64,000 bases of DNA from NCBI GenBank assembly GCA_016780775.1, contig JADHLI010000006.1, forward strand, positions 1 through 64,000. Reading direction: 5' to 3'. This DNA comes from Alphaproteobacteria bacterium (lineage in GTDB: Bacteria; Pseudomonadota; Alphaproteobacteria; Puniceispirillales; Puniceispirillaceae). Position 1 is the stretch's first letter; every line of letters begins with the position of its first letter. The position numbers and the translations under genes were made by a program. The notes beneath the pieces are model-generated. The model was not told the origin of the DNA and did no database searches. It saw only the letters and a list, made by a program, of their open reading frames with translations. Shown piece after piece: positions 35,041 to 43,527 of this stretch.

Positions 35041-36096
35041 ATGGCCTCAACACCTGTCACGGAAATGACTTGGCGAACGACACAGATTTTCAACGAGATT
35101 GTCAAAAATTACCTTGAAACGGGCTCTCCTGTTGGTTCTGGGCTAATAGCGGCCTCTAAGGAAGTTAATCTGTCCTCCGCATCGGTGCGCGCAATTATGG
35201 CGGAGCTAGAAAGCAGCGGATTATTATTTTCACCACACATCTCAGCGGGGCGGGTGCCGACCAGAGCAGGGCTTAGGCTGTTTGTGGATGGGCTGATGGA
35301 GGTATGTGATAGCTTGGCCTTGGATGAACATAGCTCGATAGATGCCCTAGAACGCTCAGATGGTTTGTCGGTAAACCAGATGCTGGATAAGGCAAGTTTG
35401 GCCCTATCTGGCTTATCAAAATGTGCGTCTCTGGTAATGGCACCAACCGAAGATTTAAGCGTCAATCATATTGAATTTGTGCCGATACAGGACAACCGTA
35501 TATTGGTGATTTTAGTGTTCTCGAACGGGCATGTAGAAAACCGTATGATCGCTTTTCCAGCGGGTCTGCCAGCACATGTAATGACTGAAGCCTCAAATTA
35601 TATGAACAGCCAGTATAAGGGTAAATCAGTTAGCGAAATTATTACGTTGGTGGAACAGGATAAACAAATATGCCGTGCAGAGCTGGATAGCCTGACCAGT
35701 GATTTAATTGAGCGCGGTGTGGCTATCTGGTCAGATCATGCAGATACCCAAGAGGCGGCGCTTATCCTAAATGGTCAGGCAAATTTGCTAGAAGATGTGC
35801 GCGCAGTTGAAGATTTAGCGCGGGTGCGCACGCTGTTTGATAAGCTGGAAATGCGCGGACATACAGGCCATTTGATGGATTCTGTCTTGCATGCAGATGG
35901 GTTGCAAATTTTCATCGGTTCAGAGAACCAGCTTTTTTCAGAAACTGGATGCTCGATGGTGCTTGCCCCCTATCATAATAGCGAGAGAAAGATTATTGGC
36001 GCGGTCGGCGTTATAGGCCCCCGTCATATGAATTATGCGCGGATAATTCCGATGGTTGATTATACCAGCAAAACGATCGCCAAGATTTTGGGATAA
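35041..36096 (+). CDS. hrcA: Heat-inducible transcription repressor HrcA
   Basis: Repressor that binds CIRCE elements in front of chaperonin genes. The 351 residues have an N-terminal winged helix (QIFNEIVKNYLETGSPVGSG, SSASVRAIMAELESSGLL, SAGRVPTRAGLRLFVDGL) and the C-terminal GAF-like domain (HIEFVPIQDNRILVILVFSNGHVENR, IFIGSEN, IIGAVGVIGPRHMNYARIIPMVDYT). GroE modulates the family. The downstream grpE/dnaK genes lack a visible CIRCE, so its target is probably groESL outside the window. Confidence 0.96.
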   Translation: MASTPVTEMTWRTTQIFNEIVKNYLETGSPVGSGLIAASKEVNLSSASVRAIMAELESSGLLFSPHISAGRVPTRAGLRLFVDGLMEVCDSLALDEHSSIDALERSDGLSVNQMLDKASLALSGLSKCASLVMAPTEDLSVNHIEFVPIQDNRILVILVFSNGHVENRMIAFPAGLPAHVMTEASNYMNSQYKGKSVSEIITLVEQDKQICRAELDSLTSDLIERGVAIWSDHADTQEAALILNGQANLLEDVRAVEDLARVRTLFDKLEMRGHTGHLMDSVLHADGLQIFIGSENQLFSETGCSMVLAPYHNSERKIIGAVGVIGPRHMNYARIIPMVDYTSKTIAKILG

Positions 36097-36134
36097 AGTT
36101 TCAGGGTAAAAATTTCTGGAAAAAAAATTCTGGC

Positions 36135-36189
36135 CAAAATTCTGTCATCAAAATTCTGCCATCAAAATTCTGCCATCAAAATTCTGGGC
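36135..36189. repeat. Tandem 14-bp repeats just after hrcA
   Basis: Units CAAAATTCTGTCAT (36135-36148), CAAAATTCTGCCAT (36149-36162 and 36163-36176) and a partial fourth CAAAATTCTGGGC (36177-36189). Two degenerate AAAATTCTGG-like copies precede them (36110-36134). The array fills most of the 117-bp space between the convergent hrcA and zinc-ribbon gene stops. Confidence 0.9.
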
Positions 36190-36213
36190 GAGAAGTTCAA
36201 GGAGATGGGGATT

Positions 36214-36807
36214 TTAGCGCAGCAACGTGCTGAAGGCAGCTGAAACTTCCTGGCGATCAGGTAGCCCTGCTAAGAATTTATCTAACCATGTGCGGTCAAT
36301 AAGCTCTTCTTGCGCAGCCATCATCACCAGCGCTGTTAAAACAAAGCCCGCAAAAACTAAAAAAACAGCACTGCGCCAGCCCGGCAAAACCGGTTGAATA
36401 AGGCTAGAAGGTGCTGTGCTTGCCGCCTCTGCTACACTATTTTCGAGAGGCAGGGTTTCAATTTCTGTCGCTGGTGTTTGTTTTTGCCTGCTGGCCTTTG
36501 CTAGCGGCAGAGGATGGTGACAATCTGGGCAATAAAGTTCAGCCGCGCAAGCAATAACAGCTTCATATTTATTGGTATCTATCGCTGCTTTAATTTTACA
36601 ATTTGTACAGGTAATTTTCGTCTGGCGAACAAGTTTTTCTGGGCCGCTTACCACTGGAGCAAAATAATGTTGGCTGCAGTGATGACAGGCAATAGGCCAA
36701 TTGCTGTTTTGCAAGACTACAGAGGGTATTTCGCCTAATGCCTGACAATGGGGGCAGGCAATTTTCACCATCTGCTCTGAGGTTGTTGTCAATTTTTCGT
36801 GCATCAT
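36214..36807 (-). CDS. Zinc-ribbon membrane protein of unknown function
   Basis: I do not recognise a named family beyond the MJ0042-type zinc ribbon. Numbering from the longest frame (start 36825): two ribbons with Cys pairs C24/C27 + C47/C50 and C73/C76 + C99/C102, a polar linker, one membrane segment at about 152-171 (SAVFLVFAGFVLTALVMMAA), and a short C-terminal tail. Ribbons facing the cytoplasm and a single anchor are likely. ATG 36807 has AGGGA 8 bases upstream and is preferred (197 residues); it begins 15 bases after the stop of the upstream Lys/Ala-rich gene, so the two are probably one unit. Confidence 0.72.
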   Translation of the reverse strand: MMHEKLTTTSEQMVKIACPHCQALGEIPSVVLQNSNWPIACHHCSQHYFAPVVSGPEKLVRQTKITCTNCKIKAAIDTNKYEAVIACAAELYCPDCHHPLPLAKASRQKQTPATEIETLPLENSVAEAASTAPSSLIQPVLPGWRSAVFLVFAGFVLTALVMMAAQEELIDRTWLDKFLAGLPDRQEVSAAFSTLLR

Positions 36808-36821
36808 GATTTCATCCCTTA

Positions 36822-37736
36822 TCATGATTTCTTTTTAGGCCGTGCGGCCTTTTTAGCAGTTGTTTTTCTACCTGATATTTTTTTGGTGGATAGCGGCTTT
36901 TTGGCAATAGCCTTTTTTGCTGCAGCTTTTGTTACAGGCTTGGCTTCTACTTGTGTTTTCTTCTGTTTTTTCTGGACTAGTTTTTTCTGGGCCGATTGTT
37001 TCTGGGCCGATTGTTTCTGGGCCGATTGTTTTTGGGCTGATTGTTTTTGGGCCTGTTTCTTTTGGGCCGTCTTAGGGCCAGATTTTCGTTGTTTTTTAAC
37101 GGATGAGGCGTTTTTGTTGTCTTCTTCTGCCGTGGTTAGCGCCTTTGCCGGATGGTTAGCAAGCGCAATAATGGACAGCTGAGCTTTTAGGCGCACTTCA
37201 ATTTCATTATCGATGAGCTGGGCAATTTGATCGGTAAAATTCTGTCCTTTTAGGTTTGCGCGCTTGCCGGATTTTTTCTCAGTTTCTGTAATAGTAGGCG
37301 CGCCTGCCTCCCTCTTATTCGCTTTCAAAGGCGCATCAGATGGGGTTGGCTCACCAGCGGAAATGACAGCCTGACGAATAGCTAAAAACGGATTATCCGA
37401 CTCAATATCGCCAGTTTCACTCTTATAACTATCAGCATCTTGAGCATTTGATGTAGGGGTATTTGATATAGGCGCGTCTGCCATCGACGGCTCTATAGAA
37501 AACAGCGCTTCTGCCTGCTCTGATAAGGGGCGTTTTTGTCCGGCTAGGACAAGAAGTTCTGCAGATACAGGCGCGCCATCTTTGATGCGTATAGGCTGAG
37601 CACCAATGATTGGCATATTTTTAGGCTGCTCACGCTTGATGCGGCTTTTTTCTGTTTCGGAAATGGAATCAGCTTGATTGAACAAATCTTCAATTGATTC
37701 CATCACCAAATTATCATTTTTGGGCTTTTTGGCCAT
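36822..37736 (-). CDS. Unrecognised protein with histone-H1-like C-terminal tail
   Basis: A 304-residue protein I cannot assign. The first 100 residues are acidic to neutral (SIEDLFNQADSISETEKSRIKREQ, VLAGQKRPLSEQAEALFSIEP). A central segment has QNFTDQIAQLIDNEIEVRLKAQLSII, probably helical and dimerising. From about residue 215 to the end it is Lys/Ala/Gln-rich, with QKQSA repeats and then TKAAAKKAIAKK and TAKKAARPKKKS, the composition of H1-like or AlgP-like DNA-binding tails. AAGG is about 8 bases before ATG 37736. It lies between hrcA and grpE and precedes the zinc-ribbon gene. Confidence 0.68.
   Translation of the reverse strand: MAKKPKNDNLVMESIEDLFNQADSISETEKSRIKREQPKNMPIIGAQPIRIKDGAPVSAELLVLAGQKRPLSEQAEALFSIEPSMADAPISNTPTSNAQDADSYKSETGDIESDNPFLAIRQAVISAGEPTPSDAPLKANKREAGAPTITETEKKSGKRANLKGQNFTDQIAQLIDNEIEVRLKAQLSIIALANHPAKALTTAEEDNKNASSVKKQRKSGPKTAQKKQAQKQSAQKQSAQKQSAQKQSAQKKLVQKKQKKTQVEAKPVTKAAAKKAIAKKPLSTKKISGRKTTAKKAARPKKKS
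36984..37058. repeat. 15-bp tandem repeats encoding the Q-S-A-Q-K tail
   Basis: Plus-strand units TTTCTGGGCCGATTG at 36984-36998, 36999-37013 and 37014-37028, a variant TTTTTGGGCTGATTG at 37029-37043, and a partial fifth to about 37058. They encode five-residue QKQSA periods in the H1-like protein. Nearly identical copies imply recent slippage or duplication. Confidence 0.92.
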
Positions 37737-37859
37737 TTATCTGCCTTAATGTTCGCATTCCAGAAGGGTCTGCTTTTCGCATGCACTCGCATGTCAATCT
37801 AACTCTTTATAAACCAGAACTAAATTTTGGATAAAGCCTAAAAACAGCTAAAGACGTGT

Positions 37860-37882
37860 AACCTGGTCCAAAGAACCAGGTT
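37860..37882. promoter_or_regulatory. Hairpin in the grpE upstream region
   Basis: AACCTGGT (37860-37867) and ACCAGGTT (37875-37882) form an 8-bp perfect stem with a 7-base loop. It lies in the 252-bp gap between the divergent H1-like gene and grpE. Four T follow on the plus strand, too few for a confident terminator. It may be an operator dyad or a barrier between the divergent units. Confidence 0.35.
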
Positions 37883-37916
37883 TTGGCGAAAAATAAGCCT
37901 TTCTTTGACCCTACAT

Positions 37917-37945
37917 CTTGGCAATTCGCCAGACTATACTTAAAT
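37917..37945 (+). promoter_or_regulatory. Probable RpoH-type heat-shock promoter of grpE
   Basis: CTTG (37917-37920), an 18-base spacer, then CTTAAAT (37939-37945). This is close to the alphaproteobacterial RpoH pattern CTTG-N17/18-CYTATNTNNG, with one mismatch in the CYTATNT core. The start codon is 43 bases further on. Confidence 0.5.
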
Positions 37946-37988
37946 ACCATTCGGTTAGTCGATTTCACTTTTCAAAAATGGGCATAAA

Positions 37989-38681
37989 ATGACATCAGAA
38001 ACAGACAATAAAGATGCCAAAGATCAAGATATTGGGGATAATAACCCCAAGGATAAAGAACAAGAGGCAGCTTCTGAAGATATCCAGCAATCCGCTTCTT
38101 CAGAACAGCTTGATGCTGAAGATAAAATAGCTGATCTGAATTTAGCCGATATCATAGATGATGCCGATAACATAGATGATAAAGGTGGAGAAAATGCTGC
38201 TGATGAAGACGCTGCTGAATTAAAAGATCAGCTACTACGCCTGATGGCGGATAGTGAAAATTTACGCAAACGTAGTGAGCGCGATGTATCGGCAGCAAAA
38301 AAATATGGCGCCCTTGGTTTGGCGCGTGACCTGCTAGGGTCGATTGATAATCTTGAAACAGCGATTTCGCATATGCCTGAAAATAAGGATGATATGGATG
38401 AAACGCTAAAAAATATCCTAATAGGGGTTGAGATGTCTGCTCGTGAGCTTGCATCTGTTCTGGAGCGGCATCACATCAAAAAGGTGACGCCCGAGAAGGA
38501 AAAGTTTGACTACAATATCCATCAGGCGATGTTCGAAGTGCCAACAGATGAGGTTGAACCCGGCATGGTAGTTCAGGTGGTACAGTCTGGCTATATGCTG
38601 CATGACCGGCTTTTGCGTCCGGCAATGGTAGGGGTTTCCAAAGCAGCTTTGCCTAGTGAGCCAGAAAAGACAGACGGTTAA
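37989..38681 (+). CDS. grpE: Nucleotide exchange factor GrpE
   Basis: Dimeric co-chaperone that releases ADP from DnaK. After an Asp/Glu-rich disordered N-terminus (about residues 1-75) comes the long helix (ELKDQLLRLMADSENLRKRSERDV) and the C-terminal beta wing (VTPEKEKFDYNIHQAMFEVPTDEVEPGMVVQVVQSGYMLHDRLLRPAMVGVSK). Length 230 is at the upper end because of the acidic tail. The last codons and stop are part of a 16-bp tandem repeat that continues downstream. It lies 217 bases before dnaK. Confidence 0.95.
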   Translation: MTSETDNKDAKDQDIGDNNPKDKEQEAASEDIQQSASSEQLDAEDKIADLNLADIIDDADNIDDKGGENAADEDAAELKDQLLRLMADSENLRKRSERDVSAAKKYGALGLARDLLGSIDNLETAISHMPENKDDMDETLKNILIGVEMSARELASVLERHHIKKVTPEKEKFDYNIHQAMFEVPTDEVEPGMVVQVVQSGYMLHDRLLRPAMVGVSKAALPSEPEKTDG

Positions 38682-38722
38682 GAAAACAGACCGGTAAGAA
38701 AACAGACCGGTAAGAAAACAGA
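38680..38722. repeat. 16-bp tandem repeat at the grpE stop
   Basis: AAGAAAACAGACCGGT at 38680-38695 and 38696-38711, then AAGAAAACAGA (38712-38722). A degenerate copy precedes it inside the last grpE codons (about 38663-38679). The array therefore begins at the grpE stop codon (38679-38681). Confidence 0.9.
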
Positions 38723-38734
38723 TTTTGTGCTAAA

Positions 38735-38756
38735 TGGGGCGCTCATTAACGCCCCA
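38735..38756 (+). terminator. Hairpin between grpE and dnaK
   Basis: TGGGGCG (38735-38741) pairs with CGCCCCA (38750-38756) around an 8-base loop. No T-run follows, so it may be a weak terminator, an mRNA-stabilising 3' end for grpE, or both. Confidence 0.45.
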
Positions 38757-38806
38757 AACAGCATCTAGGCAGCTTATGAGCCAAAATGATGGATTAAAGG
38801 TTGCCT

Positions 38807-38837
38807 CTTGTATGGAAAAAAACAGCACTTATATATG
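38807..38837 (+). promoter_or_regulatory. RpoH-type heat-shock promoter of dnaK
   Basis: CTTG (38807-38810), 17 bases, then CTTATATATG (38828-38837). This matches the alphaproteobacterial RpoH consensus CTTG-N17/18-CYTATNTNNG at every defined position. A sigma-70-like reading (TTGTAT with an A/T-rich -10) overlaps it. The leader to the dnaK ATG is about 55 bases. Confidence 0.7.
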
Positions 38838-38898
38838 CTTCAGTTAAGAATTATTCTTCGCCGCTGGTGAGAGAATTGACGAAAAAAGGATCAGTAAA

Positions 38899-40821
38899 AT
38901 GGGCAAAGTCATTGGGATTGATTTAGGAACTACTAATTCCTGTGTTGCTGTCATGGACGGTAAGGCAGCAAAAGTTATCGAAAATGCCGAAGGTACGCGT
39001 ACCACACCTTCAATGGTTGCTTTTGCTGATGATGACGAACGGCTGGTTGGTCAATCTGCCAAGCGGCAAGCGGTAACCAATCCTGAAAAGACTATTTTTG
39101 CGATGAAACGTTTGATCGGACGTCGCGCAGATGATGCGGTTATCAAAGAATTTGCGGACCTTGTCCCATTTGAAGTAAAGCCAGCGAAAAATGGCGATGC
39201 GTGGATAGCTGTTGATAGTGAAGATTACTCACCGAGCCAGATGTCTAGCTTTGTCTTGCGCAAGCTGAAAGAAGATGCAGAGGCTTATCTTGGTGAAACT
39301 GTTGATCAGGCAGTGATTACCGTGCCGGCTTACTTTAATGATGCCCAGCGTCAGGCTACCAAAGATGCAGGTAAAATTGCCGGTCTGGAAGTATTGCGTA
39401 TTATCAACGAGCCTACAGCGGCAGCGCTTGCTTATGGTTTGGATAAAAAAGAATCAGGGATCATTGCTGTTTTTGATTTAGGTGGCGGCACGTTTGATGT
39501 GTCTATTCTAGAAATAGGGGATGGCGTTTTTGAGGTAAAATCAACAAACGGGGATACCTTCCTTGGCGGTGAAGATTTTGACCAGCAGATTATCGATTTT
39601 CTTGCTGATCAGTTCAAAACTGAGCAAGGCATTGATTTGCGCTCAGACAAAATGGCGCTACAGCGGCTGAAGGAAGCTGCAGAAAAAGCGAAAATTGAGC
39701 TTTCCTCAGCAACCCAGACAGAAGTTAATCTGCCCTTTATTACCGCAGATCAGTCTGGGCCAAAGCATTTGAATATTAAAATGACCAGAGCCAAGCTAGA
39801 ACAGCTTGTTGAAAATCTGGTCCAGCGTTCGCTTGAGCCATGTAAAAAAGCACTAAAGGATGCAGGGGTATCCGCAAGCGAGATTGACGAAGTAATTTTG
39901 GTAGGCGGCATGACCAGAATGCCGAAGATTATTGAAACAGTCGAAAAATTCTTTGGTAAAGAGCCGCATCGCGGTGTGAACCCAGATGAAGTGGTTGCCT
40001 CTGGAGCGGCTATTCAGGCAGGTGTGCTTACGGGTGATGTTAAAGATGTTTTGTTGTTGGATGTCACCCCATTATCGCTAGGTATCGAAACGCTAGGCGG
40101 TGTCTTTACCCGGCTGATCGACCGCAATACCACTATCCCGACCAAGAAAAGCCAAGTCTTTTCAACTGCAGAAGATAACCAGTCTGCGGTAACTATCTCG
40201 GTTTATCAGGGCGAGCGTGAAATGGCGACGCATAACAAGCTGCTAGGCCAGTTTAATCTAGAAGGCATCCCAGCGGCAGCCAGAGGCGTGCCACAAATCG
40301 AAGTTACTTTCGATATTGACGCAAACGGCATTGTAAAAGTGAGCGCCAAAGACAAAGCTACTGGCACAGAACAGGCGATCAGTATCAAGGCATCTGGCGG
40401 TCTCGATGATAATGAAATCGAAGATATGATTAAGGATGCTGAAACCTATGCTGAAGAAGATAAAGCGCGCCGTGAAGAAGTAGAAGCGCGCAACCGTGCC
40501 GAAGCGCTGGTACATACAGCTGAAAAAACGATGGCCGATCTCGGAGATAAAGCGGATGATGCTATCAAAGCAGAGGTCGAAAGCGGCGTTGCTGATCTGA
40601 AAACAGCTCTGGAAGGCGATGATGCAGCAGATATTGCGGCTAAGGCGGAGGTTCTGTCATCAGCAATGATGAAGATGGGTGAAGCAGCCTATCAGGCTGA
40701 ACCAGAAGCAGGCGAAGCTGAAGCCGGAAATGGGGCCAGTGATGGTGCAAATGATGGTGATGATGTTGTAGATGCTGAATTTGAAGAAGTTGATGATGAT
40801 CAGGACGCAAAAAAAGCGTAA
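38899..40821 (+). CDS. dnaK: Molecular chaperone DnaK (Hsp70)
   Basis: ATP-driven chaperone. The actin-like ATPase domain shows [17 protein letters not shown] (residues 4-20), [49 protein letters not shown] and [13 protein letters not shown]. The substrate domain begins near [14 protein letters not shown], and the C-terminus is the usual acidic [13 protein letters not shown] tail. Length 640 is standard. AGGA precedes the ATG. dnaJ follows after 72 bases. Confidence 0.99.
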   Translation: MGKVIGIDLGTTNSCVAVMDGKAAKVIENAEGTRTTPSMVAFADDDERLVGQSAKRQAVTNPEKTIFAMKRLIGRRADDAVIKEFADLVPFEVKPAKNGDAWIAVDSEDYSPSQMSSFVLRKLKEDAEAYLGETVDQAVITVPAYFNDAQRQATKDAGKIAGLEVLRIINEPTAAALAYGLDKKESGIIAVFDLGGGTFDVSILEIGDGVFEVKSTNGDTFLGGEDFDQQIIDFLADQFKTEQGIDLRSDKMALQRLKEAAEKAKIELSSATQTEVNLPFITADQSGPKHLNIKMTRAKLEQLVENLVQRSLEPCKKALKDAGVSASEIDEVILVGGMTRMPKIIETVEKFFGKEPHRGVNPDEVVASGAAIQAGVLTGDVKDVLLLDVTPLSLGIETLGGVFTRLIDRNTTIPTKKSQVFSTAEDNQSAVTISVYQGEREMATHNKLLGQFNLEGIPAAARGVPQIEVTFDIDANGIVKVSAKDKATGTEQAISIKASGGLDDNEIEDMIKDAETYAEEDKARREEVEARNRAEALVHTAEKTMADLGDKADDAIKAEVESGVADLKTALEGDDAADIAAKAEVLSSAMMKMGEAAYQAEPEAGEAEAGNGASDGANDGDDVVDAEFEEVDDDQDAKKA

Positions 40822-40893
40822 TGTCCTGCTAAAGCCTCTTTCATAGTGAGGCGGCTTTATGTGTTTACAAGTTGAAATGAAAAATGGCCAAAT

Positions 40894-42000
40894 ATGCCGA
40901 AACGCGATTATTATGAGGTGCTGGGTGTCAGCAAAAATGCTGATGAAAAGGCAATAAAGTCTGCCTACCGCAAATTGGCGATGGCCAACCATCCCGACCG
41001 TAACGCAGGTGACGAAGACGCTTCAGAACGCTTCAAAGAAGCTAGCGAAGCTTATGAGGTGTTAAAAGATAGCCAGAAGCGTGCTGCCTATGATCAGATG
41101 GGTCATGCTGCTTTTGAACAATCTGGTGGCTTTGGTGGCGGCGCTGGTTTTGGCGGCGGCGGCTTTTCCGATATCTTTGAGCAAATGTTCTCGGAATTTT
41201 CAGGTGGGCGCGGGCGCACAGATCAAGCTCGGCATGGCGCAGATTTGCGTTATGATTTAACCATTGATTTAGATGAAGCTTATACCGGCTGCCAGAAAGA
41301 TATCGTTGCCAATATTTCTTCCAGTTGCGATAGTTGCGGCGGTAGTGGCGCGGCAAAAGGAAGCCAGCCTGTACCTTGTTCAGGTTGCGGCGGTATCGGC
41401 AAGGTTCGTGCCCAGCAAGGTTTTTTCACTGTAGAGCGCACCTGCCCCTCATGTCAGGGTGCTGGCGAGACTATCTCTAATCCGTGTAAGCCATGCCGTG
41501 GTCAAGGGCGCGTTGAAAAATCTGAAAACCTGTCTGTAAATATTCCAGCCGGCGTGGATACAGGTACCCGCATCCGCCTATCTGGTAAAGGTGAGGCTGG
41601 ATTACGCGGAGCCCCGGCAGGGGATTTATATATCTTTGTTTCTGTTGCAGATCATCCAATTTTCGAACGTGACGGTAGCAATCTGTATATTGATGTGCCT
41701 GTGCCAATGGTCACTGCAGCACTAGGCGGGTCAATAGAAGTGCCGACTCTGGGCGGTAAGATGGCACGCTTACAAATCGAAAAAGCTACGCAGTCAGGGC
41801 GTAAATTTAGAATGCGTGGCAAGGGTATGCCAGCGCTACGCGGCGGCGCGCATGGTGACCAGATTGTCGAAATTATTGTAGAAACCCCTACCAAGCTCAG
41901 CAAAAAACAGATTAATCTGTTGAAAGAATTTGATGAGGCTGGAGATGCTAGCCCACAAACAAAGAGCTTTATTGACCGCGTAAAAACCCTCTGGTCATAA
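40894..42000 (+). CDS. dnaJ: Chaperone DnaJ (Hsp40)
   Basis: Co-chaperone stimulating DnaK ATPase. The J-domain (KRDYYEVLGVSKNADEKAIKSAYRKLAMANHPDRN, with HPD) is at 1-70, followed by a Gly/Phe-rich linker (GGFGGGAGFGGGGFSDIF). Four zinc-binding repeats are present (CDSCGGSG, CSGCGGIG, CPSCQGAG, CKPCRGQG), then the C-terminal substrate domains. 368 residues, a type I DnaJ. It sits 72 bases after dnaK with an imperfect hairpin around 40831-40857 in the gap. Confidence 0.98.
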   Translation: MPKRDYYEVLGVSKNADEKAIKSAYRKLAMANHPDRNAGDEDASERFKEASEAYEVLKDSQKRAAYDQMGHAAFEQSGGFGGGAGFGGGGFSDIFEQMFSEFSGGRGRTDQARHGADLRYDLTIDLDEAYTGCQKDIVANISSSCDSCGGSGAAKGSQPVPCSGCGGIGKVRAQQGFFTVERTCPSCQGAGETISNPCKPCRGQGRVEKSENLSVNIPAGVDTGTRIRLSGKGEAGLRGAPAGDLYIFVSVADHPIFERDGSNLYIDVPVPMVTAALGGSIEVPTLGGKMARLQIEKATQSGRKFRMRGKGMPALRGGAHGDQIVEIIVETPTKLSKKQINLLKEFDEAGDASPQTKSFIDRVKTLWS

Positions 42001-42053
42001 GGGCTAGCGAAGGGCTTGTGGGCTGACCCATATTTTCAGGAGCGCGAGGCTAA

Positions 42054-42842
42054 ATGTCAGAAAAAAATTTGCAAATTGCACTGCCTGGTGCGGCTGGGAA
42101 AATGGGGAAAATGATTGCCTCACTTGTTGCAGAAAGCAGTGATATTGAAATCTGTGCAGCAAGTGAGCATTCTGAAAGCCCTGCCATTGGTCAGGATATA
42201 GGCGGGGCTAACATTAGTGCGGATGCAGGGGTGCTCGGCATTGGCTCTAACGGCGTTATGATAGATTTTACGCGCCCAGAAGCCACTATGCGGCATGTAG
42301 ATATTGCGCTGGCTAGCGGAACTGCGATGGTTGTCGGCACTACCGGTCTTAGTGCTGATGAAGAAGAGGTTCTAAAAAAGGCGGCAACGCAAATCCCTAT
42401 TGTTTATTGTGCCAATACCTCTGTAGGGGTGACCTTGCTTAGCCAGATTGTTGAGCAAATCGCTCGCCAATTAGACCCAGAATGGGATATTGAGGTTGTT
42501 GAAACCCATCATAATCAAAAAGTTGATGCCCCGTCTGGCACAGCATTGGCGCTGGGGCGTGCCGCAGCTAAGGGACGTGACATTGACCTTGATACAATAA
42601 AAGAGAGCGGGCGTGATGGTATAACAGGCGCGCGTGAACGAGGTGCAATTGGTTTTGCGGCTCTGCGTGGCGGTGATGTTGCAGGTGAGCATACAGTAAC
42701 CTTTTTCGGCCAGCAGGAACGCATTGAGGTTACCCACCGCGCAACAAGCCGCATTATTTTTGCCAGAGGCGCATTAAAAGCAGCCCGCTTTGCGGCTAGC
42801 CAGAAGCCTGGATTATATTCAATGGATGATGTTTTAAGCTAG
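42054..42842 (+). CDS. dapB: 4-hydroxy-tetrahydrodipicolinate reductase
   Basis: NAD(P)H-dependent step of lysine and diaminopimelate synthesis. The N-terminal fold shows IALPGAAGKMGKMIASLV, then VMIDFTRPEATMRHVDIAL and VVGTTGLS. The catalytic block EVVETHHNQKVDAPSGTALALG follows, and the C-terminus is FARGALKAARFA. Length 262. AGGAGCGCGAGG lies just upstream. dapB after dnaJ is a frequent alphaproteobacterial order. Confidence 0.97.
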   Translation: MSEKNLQIALPGAAGKMGKMIASLVAESSDIEICAASEHSESPAIGQDIGGANISADAGVLGIGSNGVMIDFTRPEATMRHVDIALASGTAMVVGTTGLSADEEEVLKKAATQIPIVYCANTSVGVTLLSQIVEQIARQLDPEWDIEVVETHHNQKVDAPSGTALALGRAAAKGRDIDLDTIKESGRDGITGARERGAIGFAALRGGDVAGEHTVTFFGQQERIEVTHRATSRIIFARGALKAARFAASQKPGLYSMDDVLS

Positions 42843-42856
42843 CCAAGTCTAGCTTA
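42835..42856. terminator. Hairpin at the dapB/DUF2244 convergence
   Basis: TAAGCTAG (42835-42842) and CTAGCTTA (42849-42856) form an 8-bp perfect stem with a 6-base loop. It includes the dapB stop codon. No T-run follows; a bidirectional 3'-end structure is possible. Confidence 0.4.
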
Positions 42857-42871
42857 GGAGCGGCAAATAAT

Positions 42872-43408
42872 TTAAGCAGGCGCGCCTTTATCATAACGTA
42901 CCCGCATTAACGCGTCATTTAACGCTTTGGCTAGGGCATTTTTTTCCACTGGCGGCATAAAGCTGCCAATTTCCATCTGCTGGGCATGGGCACGTAAAAA
43001 TAATTTAGGCCTATGTTCTTGTTCTTCCAATAATTCAGCATGCACCCATGGGCTATCTAGACAGGTTTGGGTTTCATTGCCGCGCCAATTAGTGCGCGTT
43101 ATCTGAACATAAGCAGGTGTAATTTCCACCTTTTCTACAAGTTGGCCAGCCCGGTAATTCATTTTAAAGGCAAACCAGACAATTAAAATTTCAGCACCTA
43201 GAAACCCGATGACAGGCCATGCCCCTAGCAAAAAAAATCCTGTGGCAATAAGGCTCATCAAGCTGGCCAATACAGCCATAAAAATCCGAAATCCCTTTAA
43301 GGAAAGCGAGCGATAAGGCCAAAGGGTGATGACATAGGTTTCGGTTTCTGCATCTCCTTTTGCATTAAACCATAATCGCCCTGTCCTATTATTCTTATCA
43401 GCCGCCAT
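42872..43408 (-). CDS. DUF2244 membrane protein
   Basis: A 178-residue protein with an N-terminal cytoplasmic strand (FNAKGDAETETYVITLWPYRSLSLKGF), two adjacent membrane segments (about 42-64 and 67-84) and a C-terminal domain containing VEITPAYVQITRTNWRGNETQTCLDSPWVHAEL. This matches DUF2244, a family often next to nth in Alphaproteobacteria. Its function is unknown. It is divergent from nth and convergent with dapB. Confidence 0.8.
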   Translation of the reverse strand: MAADKNNRTGRLWFNAKGDAETETYVITLWPYRSLSLKGFRIFMAVLASLMSLIATGFFLLGAWPVIGFLGAEILIVWFAFKMNYRAGQLVEKVEITPAYVQITRTNWRGNETQTCLDSPWVHAELLEEQEHRPKLFLRAHAQQMEIGSFMPPVEKNALAKALNDALMRVRYDKGAPA

Positions 43409-43527
43409 CTTAACCCTTCTTTTTGCAACTCTGCTTAGCAGGCATAACTATAGCCTCGCTTCTTATGGTTTTTACGTTATTATTATCAAGTTAAGTTCAT
43501 TTTTGAACTAGAAAAGGGGTTTTGAAG

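Noticed and set aside
36135-36189. 14-bp repeats after hrcA considered as a CRISPR or iteron array
   Set aside because: No spacers, no replication gene next to it, and units are too short and contiguous. Local slippage explains it better.
40831-40860. Possible terminator between dnaK and dnaJ
   Set aside because: AAAGCCTC and GAGGCGGCTTT pair only with a bulge and no T-run follows, and dnaK-dnaJ are normally co-transcribed.
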